From the NCBI GenBank assembly GCA_944390735.1, contig CALXRL010000099.1:1-34498 (forward strand): a stretch of 34,498 nucleotides of DNA, read 5' to 3'. Both the position numbers and the translations under genes were made by a program. Below the pieces are notes generated by a model. It worked only from the letters and a program-made list of their open reading frames with translations, was not told where the DNA came from and searched no databases. This document shows, piece after piece, positions 8,116-16,766 of this stretch. The stretch comes from an uncultured Victivallales bacterium. Lineage in GTDB: Bacteria > Verrucomicrobiota > Lentisphaeria > Victivallales > UBA1829. Position 1 is the stretch's first letter; the number at the start of each line of letters is the position of its first letter.

Positions 8116-8919
8116 TCAATAGTAGCCGACTGAGAAAATTCGGTTCAAACCATCACTATTTTTTATTCCCGCAGCAAGCCCATGTGTCAATGATCCTGTA
8201 TGACCATCTGAATAAAGCACATTAGCTCGCCCTTTCCCGGATTTTGCACCGTGGCGGTCATAGTTCAATGAAGTTGCGGTTTCGTAGTATAAAAAAGCCG
8301 GCCAGCTTCTGGTCATCGAGTTCTTTTCCCGTTCTGCAAGAGAAATTGTTATGGAAGGGGTTCTGATCCGTGAACTTTTATAGAATGGCAGTTTATAGTA
8401 ATCCTCGTTGTTGAAACTGCCGCCGTGCAGCGGATGATTCAATTGATAATGCGACCAGTAGAAATCTCCTCCCCACTGGACTCCAAATTCCGCTGCGGGA
8501 CAGGAAAAATCCCCTTTCGGCGGGTGCGGTTGATAATTTTGTCCCCACATGAGTCCGTACATAGAAGAGCGGACGAAGGCATCCGGATCACGAAAAGGAT
8601 TGGGCAGTTCGCAGAGAATTCCGACCCAGTAAGCATACTTGTTGGAATCTTTCGGTTCCACTCCGGGAATATTGTAGACAGGAATCAGGTAGTCGTCGTA
8701 ATTGAGCGTATACTGATTCAGCGCAATTCCGAGAGTCTTCAGATTATTCGTACAGGCAATGGAGAGAGCCCGGTCTCTTGCCGAATTCAGCGCCGGAAGA
8801 AGCAGACTCGCCAGGATCGCAATGATCGCAATCACGATGAGGAGCTCTATCAAGGTGAAACGGATCCATGTTCTGCTGAGAATACATTCTCTTTTCATCA
8901 CTTTGATTCCTTTCTTCAT
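8116..8919 (-). CDS. Prepilin-type pseudopilin, second of a pair
   Basis: A 267-residue pseudopilin. The leader is basic and 20 residues long, then [16 protein letters not shown] starts the hydrophobic helix with the required Glu at mature position 5. The residue before the cleavage point is Arg, not the usual Gly. The helix leads into [20 protein letters not shown], typical of the family. Near the end is the pre-pil-like C-terminal motif, here His-14 residues-DG ([10 protein letters not shown]...SDGH) rather than the usual H-X9-DG. ATG 8919 has AGGAAG upstream; ATG 8898 is an alternative with AAGGA. It would be processed by a prepilin peptidase and assembled by a type II-like machinery, whose genes are not in this window. 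It follows its paralogue by 13 bases. Confidence 0.88.
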   Translation of the reverse strand: MKKGIKVMKRECILSRTWIRFTLIELLIVIAIIAILASLLLPALNSARDRALSIACTNNLKTLGIALNQYTLNYDDYLIPVYNIPGVEPKDSNKYAYWVGILCELPNPFRDPDAFVRSSMYGLMWGQNYQPHPPKGDFSCPAAEFGVQWGGDFYWSHYQLNHPLHGGSFNNEDYYKLPFYKSSRIRTPSITISLAEREKNSMTRSWPAFLYYETATSLNYDRHGAKSGKGRANVLYSDGHTGSLTHGLAAGIKNSDGLNRIFSVGYY

Positions 8920-8932
8920 GGTATTCTTCCTG

Positions 8933-9739
8933 TTACAATTCCTTGAATCCGGCTTTGAAAATGCCCTGAGTGTTCAGCACGCCGGAATAACTCTTAATTG
9001 CCTGAATCTCCGCAAGTCCCATTCGCGCGATGTGGCCGTCGTAAAAAAGCATGTTGACGCGTCCTTTTCCGCTTTTGGGATCATGACGGCTCAGCTTGAT
9101 GGTCTCGTACCCCTGAAATGAGACAAACTGATATCCTCCCCGGGAGACGCCTTCGGTCATCGACATGGCGCTTGAGGGCATGGCCACCTGCGAGGTCTTG
9201 CGGAAGGGTACGACCGCTCCGCTCGCACAGTATCCTCCGTGCAGAAAAAGATTGATGTGATAATGGGTCCAGCGCGAGATCAGGGGGGAGGACATGGTCC
9301 AGTTCAGCGGTTTCTCCTCGCTCGGACAAGTGAACTGTCCCTTTTTGTACGGAAGATTGATTCCCCAGGTAACCCCGTAGGAGCTCTCCCGGCTGTTCCA
9401 GAGAGTGTAATTGTTGTTGGTTGCTTCCGAAACGTCACAGAGGAGTCCGATCCATTTGCTGAACCGGTTGTCGTCGATCCGGTCGAGTCCGGAAGGCAGC
9501 AGCCAGTCGTCGTAGGTATTGGTATACTGGATGCTGGCCAGTCCCAGCGCCCGCAGATTGTTGGAACAGGAGATCAGACGGGCGGTCTCCTTTGCCGAAC
9601 TCAGGGCGGGAAGCAGCAGCGCCGTCAGAACCGCAAGGACGGCTATTACGACAAGAAGTTCTATCAGCGTGAAATTTCCGCGGGAGGACGGCATTTCTTT
9701 CTCCGTTCCATGAGATCTGTTACGGAAGAGACGCATCAT
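8933..9739 (-). CDS. Prepilin-type pseudopilin, first of a pair
   Basis: A 268-residue paralogue of the next gene. The leader (22 residues, basic) ends RGN before [21 protein letters not shown], so position -1 is Asn and the Gly is one residue further out. Glu5 is kept. The globular part carries [24 protein letters not shown] with a Cys, and the C-terminal motif [10 protein letters not shown]...YDGH (His-14-DG). ATG 9739 (or 9736) follows AAGGA. It lies 79 bases downstream of the fucosidase and probably belongs to the same transcript, since no convincing terminator or promoter separates them. It is likely a minor surface fibre subunit or substrate adaptor; this role is inferred from context. 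Confidence 0.88.
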   Translation of the reverse strand: MMRLFRNRSHGTEKEMPSSRGNFTLIELLVVIAVLAVLTALLLPALSSAKETARLISCSNNLRALGLASIQYTNTYDDWLLPSGLDRIDDNRFSKWIGLLCDVSEATNNNYTLWNSRESSYGVTWGINLPYKKGQFTCPSEEKPLNWTMSSPLISRWTHYHINLFLHGGYCASGAVVPFRKTSQVAMPSSAMSMTEGVSRGGYQFVSFQGYETIKLSRHDPKSGKGRVNMLFYDGHIARMGLAEIQAIKSYSGVLNTQGIFKAGFKEL

Positions 9740-9818
9740 TGTTTTCCGATCCTTTCTGATACAGGTTTTCCGGGAGGGAAGCGGAGAATCCGTCTCCGTT
9801 TCCGCCGCCGGTTCGGTT

Positions 9819-11561
9819 TTATATCCGGTTGATCCGAATGGAGTTCAAATTAATTTTTCCCGCATTCTCCGAACGGATTTCGGGGGATTCGAGAATCAGT
9901 TTTCCGCGTCCGCCCTCGGGAATGTGGAGAACGCCGAGCGGCGAGAGCTTCCGGGTGAAGTACGGACTTGGATCATTTTCTTCCGGAAGCAGTTCCTTCA
10001 CTCCGGCACGCTGTCCGTTCCAGTGGAGGACAAGGGAGCGGTCCCCGTCCCACGGCTGATTTTTCCAGCGGGTCTGGGTGACGGCGGAAAGCGCATAATC
10101 GCCTTTTTCGGGGAAGAAGACCTCCCATTCGATCTTGTCGGAGACATTGTTCCAGTCGCAGAGCGTTCCGTCGCGGTCGAGTTTGGCATGATTGGTCACT
10201 TCATGGACGATGGCCGCCTCGTCGATTTCGATCCCGGCGGTTTTCCGTTCCTCTTTTCCTTCCATGATTTCCGCCGCGGCCGGAGAGAGAAGAAGCGTTC
10301 CGTTCTGCGGCATGAGCTCCTGACGGACATCCGGTTTCCCTTCGAATTCCAGACGCACCAGCGGAAGCGTTTGCCCGGAGAGATCCGGAAGTTTCAGAAA
10401 AAGTCTTTCGCCCTCCTGACGGAATTCGACATCGGCGCGGACAACGCGGCCCCGGATGCCGTCCAGAATCAGTTCCGGCGGAGTTTTCCGCAGAAAGAAG
10501 TTCAGGCGGTTTCCGCTCCGGGTGCAGTAGGCGAAGTCGAGTTCCTGGGGGAAGGGGGTCGGCTGCGAGGCGTAGATCGCGTCTTCCTTTCCCTGAATCC
10601 ACTCGGCGATTCCCCGAAGGATGCGGTCGGTTTCCGGCGGGAACTCGCCAAGGGCGGTCGGACCGACATTCAGAAGATAGTTGGCATTCTTCTCCGTGAG
10701 CGAGACCAGCTGTTCAATGATCTGTTCCGTGGATTTCCAGTCATGGTCATCGTATTTGAAGCCCCAGGTGTTGTTGAGCGTTCCCGGCGATTCGATGGGA
10801 AGAGGACTTTTGCTGTGCAGAAGCTGATTGTCGCCAAGTCCCTGAAAATCGTTGCATCCGTTTCCGATGCGGGCGTTGATCATGCAGTCCGGCTGGAGCT
10901 TTTTGACAAGATCGCGAAGCGCGCTGCTGAATTCCGGCCGGATGTCCATCGGGCAGTCGCACCAGAGCTCGCAGACCTCTCCGTAATTGGTGAGCAGCTC
11001 CGTGACCTGCGGAATGACTTTCCCATAAAAATAACGGGAAAAATCCTTTCCGGAGCGATCGGGAAAATCCCAGTCGTTGCCCCACGACATGAAATTGCAG
11101 TTGAGTCCGGCTTCTCTTCCGGGATCGCCTCCGTCCTCTTCATGCCAGTCCAGATAGTGAGAGTAGTAGATTCCGAGTTTGATCTTGTATTTTTCGCATG
11201 CCGCGGCAAGTTCCCGGAGCGGATCGCGTCCGAACGGCGTCATTTTCACGATGTTGTAGTCGGATACCTTTGTATCATACATGCTGAAGCCGTCGTGATG
11301 CTTGGCGGTGAAGACGATGTATTTCATGCCGGCGTCGGCGGCCTTGCGGATCCATTCGTCCGCGTTGAAGTTCACCGGATTGAATTGCGCGGCGAATTTC
11401 GCATACTCCCTGTTCGGCATCCGGAAATAGGACTGGAACCATTCGCCGATGCTGTTCATGATTTCCCCGTTGTGTCTTCCGCCGGGGAGCGCATAGAGTC
11501 CCCAGTGGATGAACATGCCGAATTTCCGGTCGCAAAAAGCCTGAATCGCTTTGTCTGACAT
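9819..11561 (-). CDS. Alpha-L-fucosidase, family GH29, cytoplasmic
   Basis: A 580-residue enzyme that should release L-fucose from fucosylated glycans. Family hallmarks are [15 protein letters not shown] near the start, [14 protein letters not shown], and [14 protein letters not shown]. The candidate nucleophile is Asp202 in ELWCDCPMD, an unusual form of the family's W.D segment. The last 120 residues form a beta-sandwich add-on. There is no signal peptide. The frame stays open far upstream, but that part is antisense to the AraC gene; ATG 11561 has AAGGGA at proper distance and a promoter 41 bases before it. It heads the operon with two pilins, the propeller and the GH-A enzyme, and is divergent from the AraC regulator. 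Confidence 0.88.
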   Translation of the reverse strand: MSDKAIQAFCDRKFGMFIHWGLYALPGGRHNGEIMNSIGEWFQSYFRMPNREYAKFAAQFNPVNFNADEWIRKAADAGMKYIVFTAKHHDGFSMYDTKVSDYNIVKMTPFGRDPLRELAAACEKYKIKLGIYYSHYLDWHEEDGGDPGREAGLNCNFMSWGNDWDFPDRSGKDFSRYFYGKVIPQVTELLTNYGEVCELWCDCPMDIRPEFSSALRDLVKKLQPDCMINARIGNGCNDFQGLGDNQLLHSKSPLPIESPGTLNNTWGFKYDDHDWKSTEQIIEQLVSLTEKNANYLLNVGPTALGEFPPETDRILRGIAEWIQGKEDAIYASQPTPFPQELDFAYCTRSGNRLNFFLRKTPPELILDGIRGRVVRADVEFRQEGERLFLKLPDLSGQTLPLVRLEFEGKPDVRQELMPQNGTLLLSPAAAEIMEGKEERKTAGIEIDEAAIVHEVTNHAKLDRDGTLCDWNNVSDKIEWEVFFPEKGDYALSAVTQTRWKNQPWDGDRSLVLHWNGQRAGVKELLPEENDPSPYFTRKLSPLGVLHIPEGGRGKLILESPEIRSENAGKINLNSIRINRI

Positions 11562-11601
11562 TCTTTTTTCCCTTGCATTAATCTTCAGGTTGTCGCTGAT
11601 T

Positions 11602-11630
11602 ATTATACCATAATTTGAAAAAATTGTAAA
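11602..11630 (-). promoter_or_regulatory. Promoter of the fucosidase-pilin operon
   Basis: Minus strand: TTTACA (11630-11625), 17 bases, TATAAT (11607-11602). It is close to consensus and 41 bases before the fucosidase ATG. Three TTGTA words (11624, 11639 and 11660, plus strand) lie over and just upstream of the -35 box and could be sites for the divergent AraC protein. Confidence 0.7.
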
Positions 11631-11759
11631 TGGAGTTATTGTAGAAAAGAGTGCACTTTTTGTAAAAAAATGAAATCCGTTTTTCATATTCCGGGAGCCC
11701 TCCGCGGGAGAGGCGGGCGTCTTCCGGAGGAATCTTGATTTTCCGACAGGAGGCCGAAG

Positions 11760-12599
11760 GTGGAGAGAACCGTTTTTGCCAGAATTTATTCCTCGCTGTG
11801 GCACAGTTTCATCGGCGCGCTGGACGCCGAGCTGGTGAACATCGGGTTCGGAAAGGAAGTGGTGCTCTGGACGTCGCACAAGCCGTTCACGGGGGACAAT
11901 TTTTTCCGTCTTTACCTGCCGGTGAAGGGGGCGTTCCGTCTGAACTACATGGCTGAATCGGTGGTGGTGGAACCCGGTCATCTTCATCTGGTTCCGGCGC
12001 ATACGCCGTTCACGTATGAATCGGTGACGCCGTCGGATCATTACTGGCTGCATTTTCTCTCCAAACAGCTGCGGACCATTCCGGCGTTTCAGTCCCACCA
12101 GCTTCTTCCGGTGGAGGACCGGAAGAAAGCGCAGGCGTCCTTTGAGAAAACGTTCCGCCAGATCCGTTCCGCCCGCACGGTGACCGATGATCTCCGGGTT
12201 CGGAACGCCATTTTTGAATTCATCGCTCCGTTTCTGGAATCGGCTTTGCAGGAGATTCCGCAGAACGCCGCCGCGAAAGCCGGATTCGCGGAGGTGCTGG
12301 AATACATCGACCGGAATCTCGCTTCGAAAATCAATCTGGCCAATCTGAACTCTCTGACGCATCTTTCCCGCGCCGATTTTTCCGCGCTTTTCCGCAGAAG
12401 TTTCGGTGTTCCGCCGAAACAGTACATCTCCCTGCGGCGGATCTCCCGCGCGAAGTATCTGCTCTGGCGGACGAAACTCTCCGTCAAGGAGATCGCAGAG
12501 CAATGCGGATACGGGAACAAGTATTTTTTCTACCGCATTTTCAAAAAGTATACCGGCGTGACCCCGAGCCGCTACCGTCTGAATGGAAACGCGGACTGA
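11760..12599 (+). CDS. AraC-family transcription regulator
   Basis: A 279-residue regulator. Residues 1-150 form a cupin-like sensor part (NFFRLYLPVKGAFRLNY, VVVEPGHLHLVPAHTPFTYES). Residues about 175-275 hold two helix-turn-helix units, the second with the family signature VKEIAEQCGYGNKYFFYRIFKKYTGVTPSRYR. The start is GTG 11760, six bases after a perfect AGGAGG (11748-11753). It is transcribed away from the fucosidase operon, with only 198 bases between the two start codons, so it most probably senses a sugar released by those enzymes and activates that operon. It could also act on the SGNH hydrolase gene downstream. Confidence 0.88.
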   Translation: MERTVFARIYSSLWHSFIGALDAELVNIGFGKEVVLWTSHKPFTGDNFFRLYLPVKGAFRLNYMAESVVVEPGHLHLVPAHTPFTYESVTPSDHYWLHFLSKQLRTIPAFQSHQLLPVEDRKKAQASFEKTFRQIRSARTVTDDLRVRNAIFEFIAPFLESALQEIPQNAAAKAGFAEVLEYIDRNLASKINLANLNSLTHLSRADFSALFRRSFGVPPKQYISLRRISRAKYLLWRTKLSVKEIAEQCGYGNKYFFYRIFKKYTGVTPSRYRLNGNAD

Positions 12600-12613
12600 A
12601 CCGGCGGTCTGGA

Positions 12614-12642
12614 CGGATATGACATGTCTTTGGACATATCCG
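12614..12642. promoter_or_regulatory. Palindrome upstream of the SGNH hydrolase promoter
   Basis: CGGATATG (12614-12621) and CATATCCG (12635-12642) are perfect inverted arms, with further symmetry inside (ATGTC/GACAT). It ends three bases before the -35 box at 12646 and begins 15 bases after the AraC stop. It has no direct T run, so I favour an operator, though a hairpin closing the AraC mRNA is possible. Confidence 0.4.
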
Positions 12643-12645
12643 ATA

Positions 12646-12674
12646 TTGTCTTTTTCCGTTCCGTGTGCTATAAT
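12646..12674 (+). promoter_or_regulatory. Promoter of the SGNH hydrolase gene
   Basis: TTGTCT (12646-12651), 17 bases, TATAAT (12669-12674), about 60 bases before ATG 12735. Confidence 0.65.
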
Positions 12675-12734
12675 TCCGGAAGGGGATTGGAAAGAGGAAA
12701 TCATCAACATCGGACAGGAAGGACGGTTCTTTTC

Positions 12735-14021
12735 ATGAAAAAGACAGGATGGATCTCACTTGCGGCGCTTCTGCTTCTGGGGCCTCTCGGGGCGGTGGAA
12801 CCCGTCTGGCAGCTTGGAAAACAGCATTTCACGGAAAGCGGGGCCGCGGATGCGGCGGAAACAACGGTGGTGCTGGACGGCACCCGTTCCTACTCCATTC
12901 CCATTTCCGTTCTCGGGGAGCAGAAGGATTACACCATTGAATTTGAAATCCGTCGGGATCCCGGGGCGAACGGAAAGGACAAGGATCATCTGACGTGGAT
13001 GGATTTTTCCGATCCCGCGAAGCATTCCGGCATTCGTCTCCGGTATTTTCCGCCTTCGTACAACGCGGTCTGGCTCCATCTGAATGACGGGCGCATCGAG
13101 TACCGGAACTTTCTGCCGGATGCGAAACGCTTTTACCGCTATGCGTTTGTGGTCAAGGACCGGAAGCTGCAGGTGTTCCGCGACGGTCTGCTGCTGATTC
13201 TGGCCGACACGGTCAATCCGTCGGGGCGTCCGATCGTGTTCGGCGAGGCGGGGAAGCAGCGGGTCAAACCGTATCTTCTCCGCAATCTGAAAATTTACGA
13301 CCGGGCGATTTTTCCGACGGGGTTCGATCCGAACGTCAGCCGGATGCGCACCTGCACGGGTGACCAGTACACCATTCAGAAGGCCGATGTGAAGGATCCT
13401 TCGCTGCCGCGCATCCTTGTGGTCGGCGACTCCATTTCGATGGGATACCGCGGATTCATCACAAAGCATTTCGAGGGACGGGCCTATGTGGACTACTGGG
13501 TCGGGGGAACCTGGTTCGGAAAGGATGCGGTGAAAGGGGAGAATGCCGAGCCGAAACGGGGCTGGCGCGGCGTCTTTTCGCACGGGCCTTACGATGTTGT
13601 CTCCTGGAACGCGATGACGCTGCACATGTGGAATCTGAATCAGGCATGGCGCTGTCCGGAGGAGTCGCTGGAGCCGAATATGATGGAAATGACCGGATTC
13701 CTGCGGAAGAATTTTCCGAAGACGAAATTCATCTGGGTGCGCTGTACGCCTGTTCGGAACAATCGTCCGGATGGAACGCCGGAGCTTCGGAATCCCGCCA
13801 ATGACCGGGTGGTGAAATACAACCGGATCGTGGACGGCGTCATGAAAAAGCGCGGAATCCCGGAGGTGGATCTGTATGCGATCGCCGTTTCGCGCATGGG
13901 CAGCGTCCGGAAGGGATGGGCGGACACTCTGCACTGGGACAGCGGGACATCACGCCTGTTCGCCGATGCCGTCATCCGGGAAATCGAGAAGGCGCTTGCA
14001 GAGTTTTCCCGGAAAAAATGA
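12735..14021 (+). CDS. Secreted SGNH-fold esterase with LamG-like N-terminal module
   Basis: A 428-residue protein with a signal peptide (MKKTGWISLAALLLLGPLGA). Residues about 20-205 look like a concanavalin/LamG-type beta sandwich (DYTIEFEIRRD, ...YRYAFVVKDRKLQVFRDG...). The rest is an SGNH hydrolase: RILVVGDSISMG gives the catalytic Ser near 233, VGGTWFG fits the Gly block, SWNAMTLHMWN resembles the Asn block, and ADTLHWD gives the Asp397/His400 pair. It probably removes acyl groups such as acetate from polysaccharides outside the cytoplasm. ATG 12735 is chosen for its leader peptide and its GGAAGG; the frame extends upstream of the promoter and is not used there. It stands alone behind its own promoter. 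Confidence 0.82.
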   Translation: MKKTGWISLAALLLLGPLGAVEPVWQLGKQHFTESGAADAAETTVVLDGTRSYSIPISVLGEQKDYTIEFEIRRDPGANGKDKDHLTWMDFSDPAKHSGIRLRYFPPSYNAVWLHLNDGRIEYRNFLPDAKRFYRYAFVVKDRKLQVFRDGLLLILADTVNPSGRPIVFGEAGKQRVKPYLLRNLKIYDRAIFPTGFDPNVSRMRTCTGDQYTIQKADVKDPSLPRILVVGDSISMGYRGFITKHFEGRAYVDYWVGGTWFGKDAVKGENAEPKRGWRGVFSHGPYDVVSWNAMTLHMWNLNQAWRCPEESLEPNMMEMTGFLRKNFPKTKFIWVRCTPVRNNRPDGTPELRNPANDRVVKYNRIVDGVMKKRGIPEVDLYAIAVSRMGSVRKGWADTLHWDSGTSRLFADAVIREIEKALAEFSRKK

Positions 14022-14062
14022 GGCTCGGAAGAAGAGATTTTTCCGTGTTTTCCGTCGGGTGC

Positions 14063-14099
14063 TTGAAAAATGCGAAAAATGGAGTATAGTTCATACTCC
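14063..14099 (+). promoter_or_regulatory. rpmH promoter with an inverted repeat over the -10 box
   Basis: TTGAAA (14063-14068), 16 bases, TATAGT (14085-14090). The -10 box lies inside GGAGTAT-AGTTC-ATACTCC (14081-14099), seven-base perfect arms. A protein bound there would block the promoter; alternatively the symmetry is chance. Confidence 0.7.
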
Positions 14100-14174
14100 G
14101 TGTTTTTATGTACGGAAAAGTTTGACCGGAAAACAACAGGATACCTTACAGGATAGAGGAAAGGAAACAGAATC

Positions 14175-14309
14175 ATGAAAAGAACGTACCAGCCTTCGAA
14201 GATCAAACGACTGCGCAAATGCGGATTCCGAGCCAGAATGGCGACGCGCGGCGGACGCGCGGTGCTTGCCCGTCGTCGTGCAAAGGGCCGGAAAAGAATC
14301 GCTCTCTGA
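14175..14309 (+). CDS. rpmH: 50S ribosomal protein L34
   Basis: A 44-residue protein, [20 protein letters not shown] and so on to KRIAL, the full normal length of L34. It is rich in Arg and Lys and carries the family signature [24 protein letters not shown]. An AAGGAAA site precedes ATG 14175. It opens the conserved rpmH-rnpA-yidD-yidC-khpB string and shares a transcript with rnpA, which starts five bases after the stop. dnaA is not upstream, unlike in many bacteria, where a secreted esterase gene is found instead. Confidence 0.97.
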   Translation: MKRTYQPSKIKRLRKCGFRARMATRGGRAVLARRRAKGRKRIAL

Positions 14310-14314
14310 CGGAA

Positions 14315-14755
14315 ATGCCGTCGGACAGAATGGACAGGACGCCTTCCGCGGAGTTTCCGCCGGGTCCGGGGGGATTTTCTCCCGGAACGGATTATAAAAT
14401 CAGGCTGAAAAGCGAATTTGAAGCGGTGAAACGGAGCGGAAGGCGCGTGACAGCTCAATATTTTATTCTGCTGGTGTCCGGACGGGTTTTCGGCGCTTCG
14501 CTGAAATGCGGCGTTATATGCAGCAGAAAGTTCGACAAACGGGCGGTAAAACGAAACCGGGCGAGACGGCTGTTGTGGGAGGCGTTCCGCCTGACCAGAT
14601 CGGAAATTCCTCCCTGCGGAATCCTTCTGATTCCGCGACGCGGGATTCTCAAGGTGAAAATGCAGGATGTCAAGGCCGCGTTTGCGGATGCTCTGAGAAA
14701 AGCGGGGATCCGGAAGGACGCGGATCAGGAATCTCTCTTCCGGCAAAAGGTTTGA
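14315..14755 (+). CDS. rnpA: Ribonuclease P protein component
   Basis: A 146-residue basic protein that binds RNase P RNA in tRNA 5' maturation. The signature [19 protein letters not shown] is intact near residues 70-90, after the first strand motif [18 protein letters not shown]. Position after rpmH confirms the call. Starts at ATG 14315 or 14330 are both possible, and neither has a strong ribosome site, so translation may be coupled to rpmH. The first 25 or so residues (Pro/Gly-rich, [20 protein letters not shown]) are an extension beyond the usual protein start. The stop overlaps the yidD start. Confidence 0.93.
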   Translation: MPSDRMDRTPSAEFPPGPGGFSPGTDYKIRLKSEFEAVKRSGRRVTAQYFILLVSGRVFGASLKCGVICSRKFDKRAVKRNRARRLLWEAFRLTRSEIPPCGILLIPRRGILKVKMQDVKAAFADALRKAGIRKDADQESLFRQKV

Positions 14756-14973
14756 TGGGACTGATCCGGATTTACCGTTTCTGCATTTCGCCCCTGCTTC
14801 CGCCGTGCTGCAGATTCATTCCGACCTGTTCCGAATATGGACTTGAAGCGTTGCGGGTGCATGGAGCAATCAAAGGATCTCTGCTGACGATCTGGCGGGT
14901 GCTCCGGTGCAACCCGTTCTGCCGCAGCGGATATGATCCTGTTCCTCCCGGAAAAGCAAAAGGCCGGAAGTGA
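14755..14973 (+). CDS. yidD: Membrane protein insertion efficiency factor YidD
   Basis: A 72-residue protein with the hallmark pattern [30 protein letters not shown], then [29 protein letters not shown]. The Cys residues and the P-x-CSEY motif are intact. It aids insertion of membrane proteins beside YidC. ATG 14755 overlaps the rnpA stop by one base (TGATG), so translation is coupled. A longer frame from 14506 exists but is out of frame with rnpA and not homologous. Confidence 0.93.
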   Translation: MGLIRIYRFCISPLLPPCCRFIPTCSEYGLEALRVHGAIKGSLLTIWRVLRCNPFCRSGYDPVPPGKAKGRK

Positions 14974-14994
14974 TTCGTCCGACGGGTCCGGCCT
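14961..14994 (+). other. Hairpin spanning the yidD stop, ahead of the yidC ribosome site
   Basis: Eight-base perfect arms AGGCCGGA (14961-14968) and TCCGGCCT (14987-14994) surround the yidD stop. AAAGGGG of yidC begins two bases later. There is no T run, so this is not a terminator. It may limit yidC translation or mark an RNA processing site. Confidence 0.45.
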
Positions 14995-15009
14995 GAAAGG
15001 GGTTTGATC

Positions 15010-16731
15010 GTGAAATTCGATAAAGAAACAGTTATCGTTATTGTAATTTGTCTGGCGGTTCTGCTCGGATGGTCGATGTTCTATCCGAAATGGCAGGCCG
15101 AGAAGGCGGCCGCTGCCCGTCAGGAGCAGCTTGCCTCGCAGAAGGCGGAGGCCGCATCCGCAAAGATTTCCGCTTCCGCGCCTGCCGCGCTTCCTGCGCT
15201 TCCGGCCGCGGTGACTCCCGGAAAGACGGCTCCGGCACCCGCTGCCGCCGTGGTTTCCAGGGCATATTCCATTGCAACGAAAAATACCGGTTATTTTTTC
15301 AATTCCGAAGGGTGTCTGGAGGAGATTGTCCTGCAGAATCACAGAACGACCGGCGAGAACAAGCCGATCGTGGTTCGTGAAATGGCGGGATTTGAACCCC
15401 TTTCCGTGGCGATTCCCGGACTGGGAACGAAATCGGTGCGGGTCGAACGGAAAAACGAGCAGGAACTTACGGTGACCAGCGTGTTTGCCGGAACCGTCGA
15501 TCTGATTCTGGAAAAGACCTTTACGGTGAGTGACCGTTCCAATATTCTGGCTTGCCGCATCCGGCTCTCCTCGCGGACCGCGGTGAGTGTTCCGCGCCTG
15601 ATCGTGTGGGGCGGCACGCTTGCTCCGCTGAAGCCGCTGGCGAACGATACGCTGCGGGATATTCATATGATTGAATACTGTCTTGCGTCGACGGGAAAGG
15701 TGGTGACCGTGGATCCCGCGGCGAAGGCGGAAAAGTTCCAGCGGGGAGTCACTGCGGATCCGCTGGAGTGGATCGCGGTTTCCAATAAATATTTTCTCTC
15801 CTTTCTTTCGAGCTCGCCCGTGTTTGACGGCGGATGCGAGCTGATTAATCCGACCATTCGGGAAACCGGTTCCCGGGAGAGCTACAAACAGGCGGGCATT
15901 GCCGGGGTGTATGAGGGAGTGACTCTTCAGCCGGACAAGCCGTTTGAAGCCATGTATCAGTTCTATCTGGGGCCCAAGATTCTGGCCGAGATGAAGGGGC
16001 TTCCCGCCAGTTCTGGAGATGCGATTCACCTTGCCTACTGGTCGTGGCTGGAACCGCTCTGCCGGCCGATGCTCCGGCTGCTGAATCTGCTGAAGGAGCT
16101 GACCGGTTCCTACGGTCTTGCGATCATTCTGCTGACCGTGATTGTGAAGCTGGTTCTCTGGCCGCTGATTCACAAGGGCAACAAATCCATGCGGCGGATG
16201 CAGCGTATTCAGCCTCAGCTGAAGGAGCTGAAGGAGAAATACAAGGATAATCAGCAGGAGTTCAGCCGCCGGATGATGGAGCTGTACAGGAAGGAAAATG
16301 TGAGTCCGTTCGGAGGATGTCTGCCGATGCTTCTGCAGCTGCCGGTGTTCATTGCGCTTTACTCCACGCTGGATTCCTCGGTGGAGCTGCGGCATGTGTC
16401 GTTTCTCTGGGCGCAGGATCTGTCGCGTCCCGACCTGGTGGGGCCGACGATTTTCGGCATTGGGCTTCATCCCTTCATCATCCTGTCGACTCTGCTGATG
16501 GTGCTTCAGCAGAAGATCATGCCGCCGATGGGTGGCGATCCCATGCAGCAGAAGATCATGCTGTACATGCCGGTGATTATGCTGTTCTTTTTTTACAATT
16601 TCCCCTCGGGACTTGCTCTTTACTGGACCGTCAATAACGTGTTGAGCATCCTGCAGATGAAATACAGTCAATATGCGGCGCAGAAAGAGGAACAGGAGCT
16701 GAAGAATTCAGCCGGAAAAGTAAAAGCCTAA
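15010..16731 (+). CDS. yidC: Membrane protein insertase YidC
   Basis: A 573-residue insertase that places proteins in the inner membrane, alone or with Sec. An N-terminal anchor (VIVIVICLAVLLGWSMFYP) is followed by an Ala/Lys-rich linker, a large periplasmic domain (about 80-345) and the conserved C-terminal core with TM helices near 365-385, 440-460, 495-515 and 525-550. SYGLAIILLTVIVKLVLWPL holds the basic groove residue as Lys380 where many homologues have Arg. SPFGGCLPMLLQLPVFIALY is typical. The start is GTG 15010, seven bases after AAAGGGG; TTG 15004 would be only one base from it. Between yidD and khpB, as usual. Confidence 0.96.
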   Translation: MKFDKETVIVIVICLAVLLGWSMFYPKWQAEKAAAARQEQLASQKAEAASAKISASAPAALPALPAAVTPGKTAPAPAAAVVSRAYSIATKNTGYFFNSEGCLEEIVLQNHRTTGENKPIVVREMAGFEPLSVAIPGLGTKSVRVERKNEQELTVTSVFAGTVDLILEKTFTVSDRSNILACRIRLSSRTAVSVPRLIVWGGTLAPLKPLANDTLRDIHMIEYCLASTGKVVTVDPAAKAEKFQRGVTADPLEWIAVSNKYFLSFLSSSPVFDGGCELINPTIRETGSRESYKQAGIAGVYEGVTLQPDKPFEAMYQFYLGPKILAEMKGLPASSGDAIHLAYWSWLEPLCRPMLRLLNLLKELTGSYGLAIILLTVIVKLVLWPLIHKGNKSMRRMQRIQPQLKELKEKYKDNQQEFSRRMMELYRKENVSPFGGCLPMLLQLPVFIALYSTLDSSVELRHVSFLWAQDLSRPDLVGPTIFGIGLHPFIILSTLLMVLQQKIMPPMGGDPMQQKIMLYMPVIMLFFFYNFPSGLALYWTVNNVLSILQMKYSQYAAQKEEQELKNSAGKVKA

Positions 16732-16766
16732 CAAAGCCGCGGAAACCTTTCAGGAGAAAACAGAAA

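Noticed and set aside
8759..9121. Direct repeats between the two pseudopilin genes as a recombination or mobile element
   Set aside because: The similarity reflects shared pilin coding sequence (FTLIE helix and C-terminus); there are no inverted ends or transposase.
12089..12520. Minus-strand frame inside the AraC gene at 11760
   Set aside because: Antisense shadow of the helix-turn-helix coding region.
11562..12710. N-terminal extension of the fucosidase frame up to 12710
   Set aside because: The extra 383 codons lie antisense to the AraC gene and upstream of the fucosidase promoter. The real start at 11561 has a ribosome site.
14725..16671. 648-codon minus-strand frame opposite yidC
   Set aside because: Shadow of yidC; the product is His/Arg/Gln-rich and unfamiliar, and it crosses yidD.
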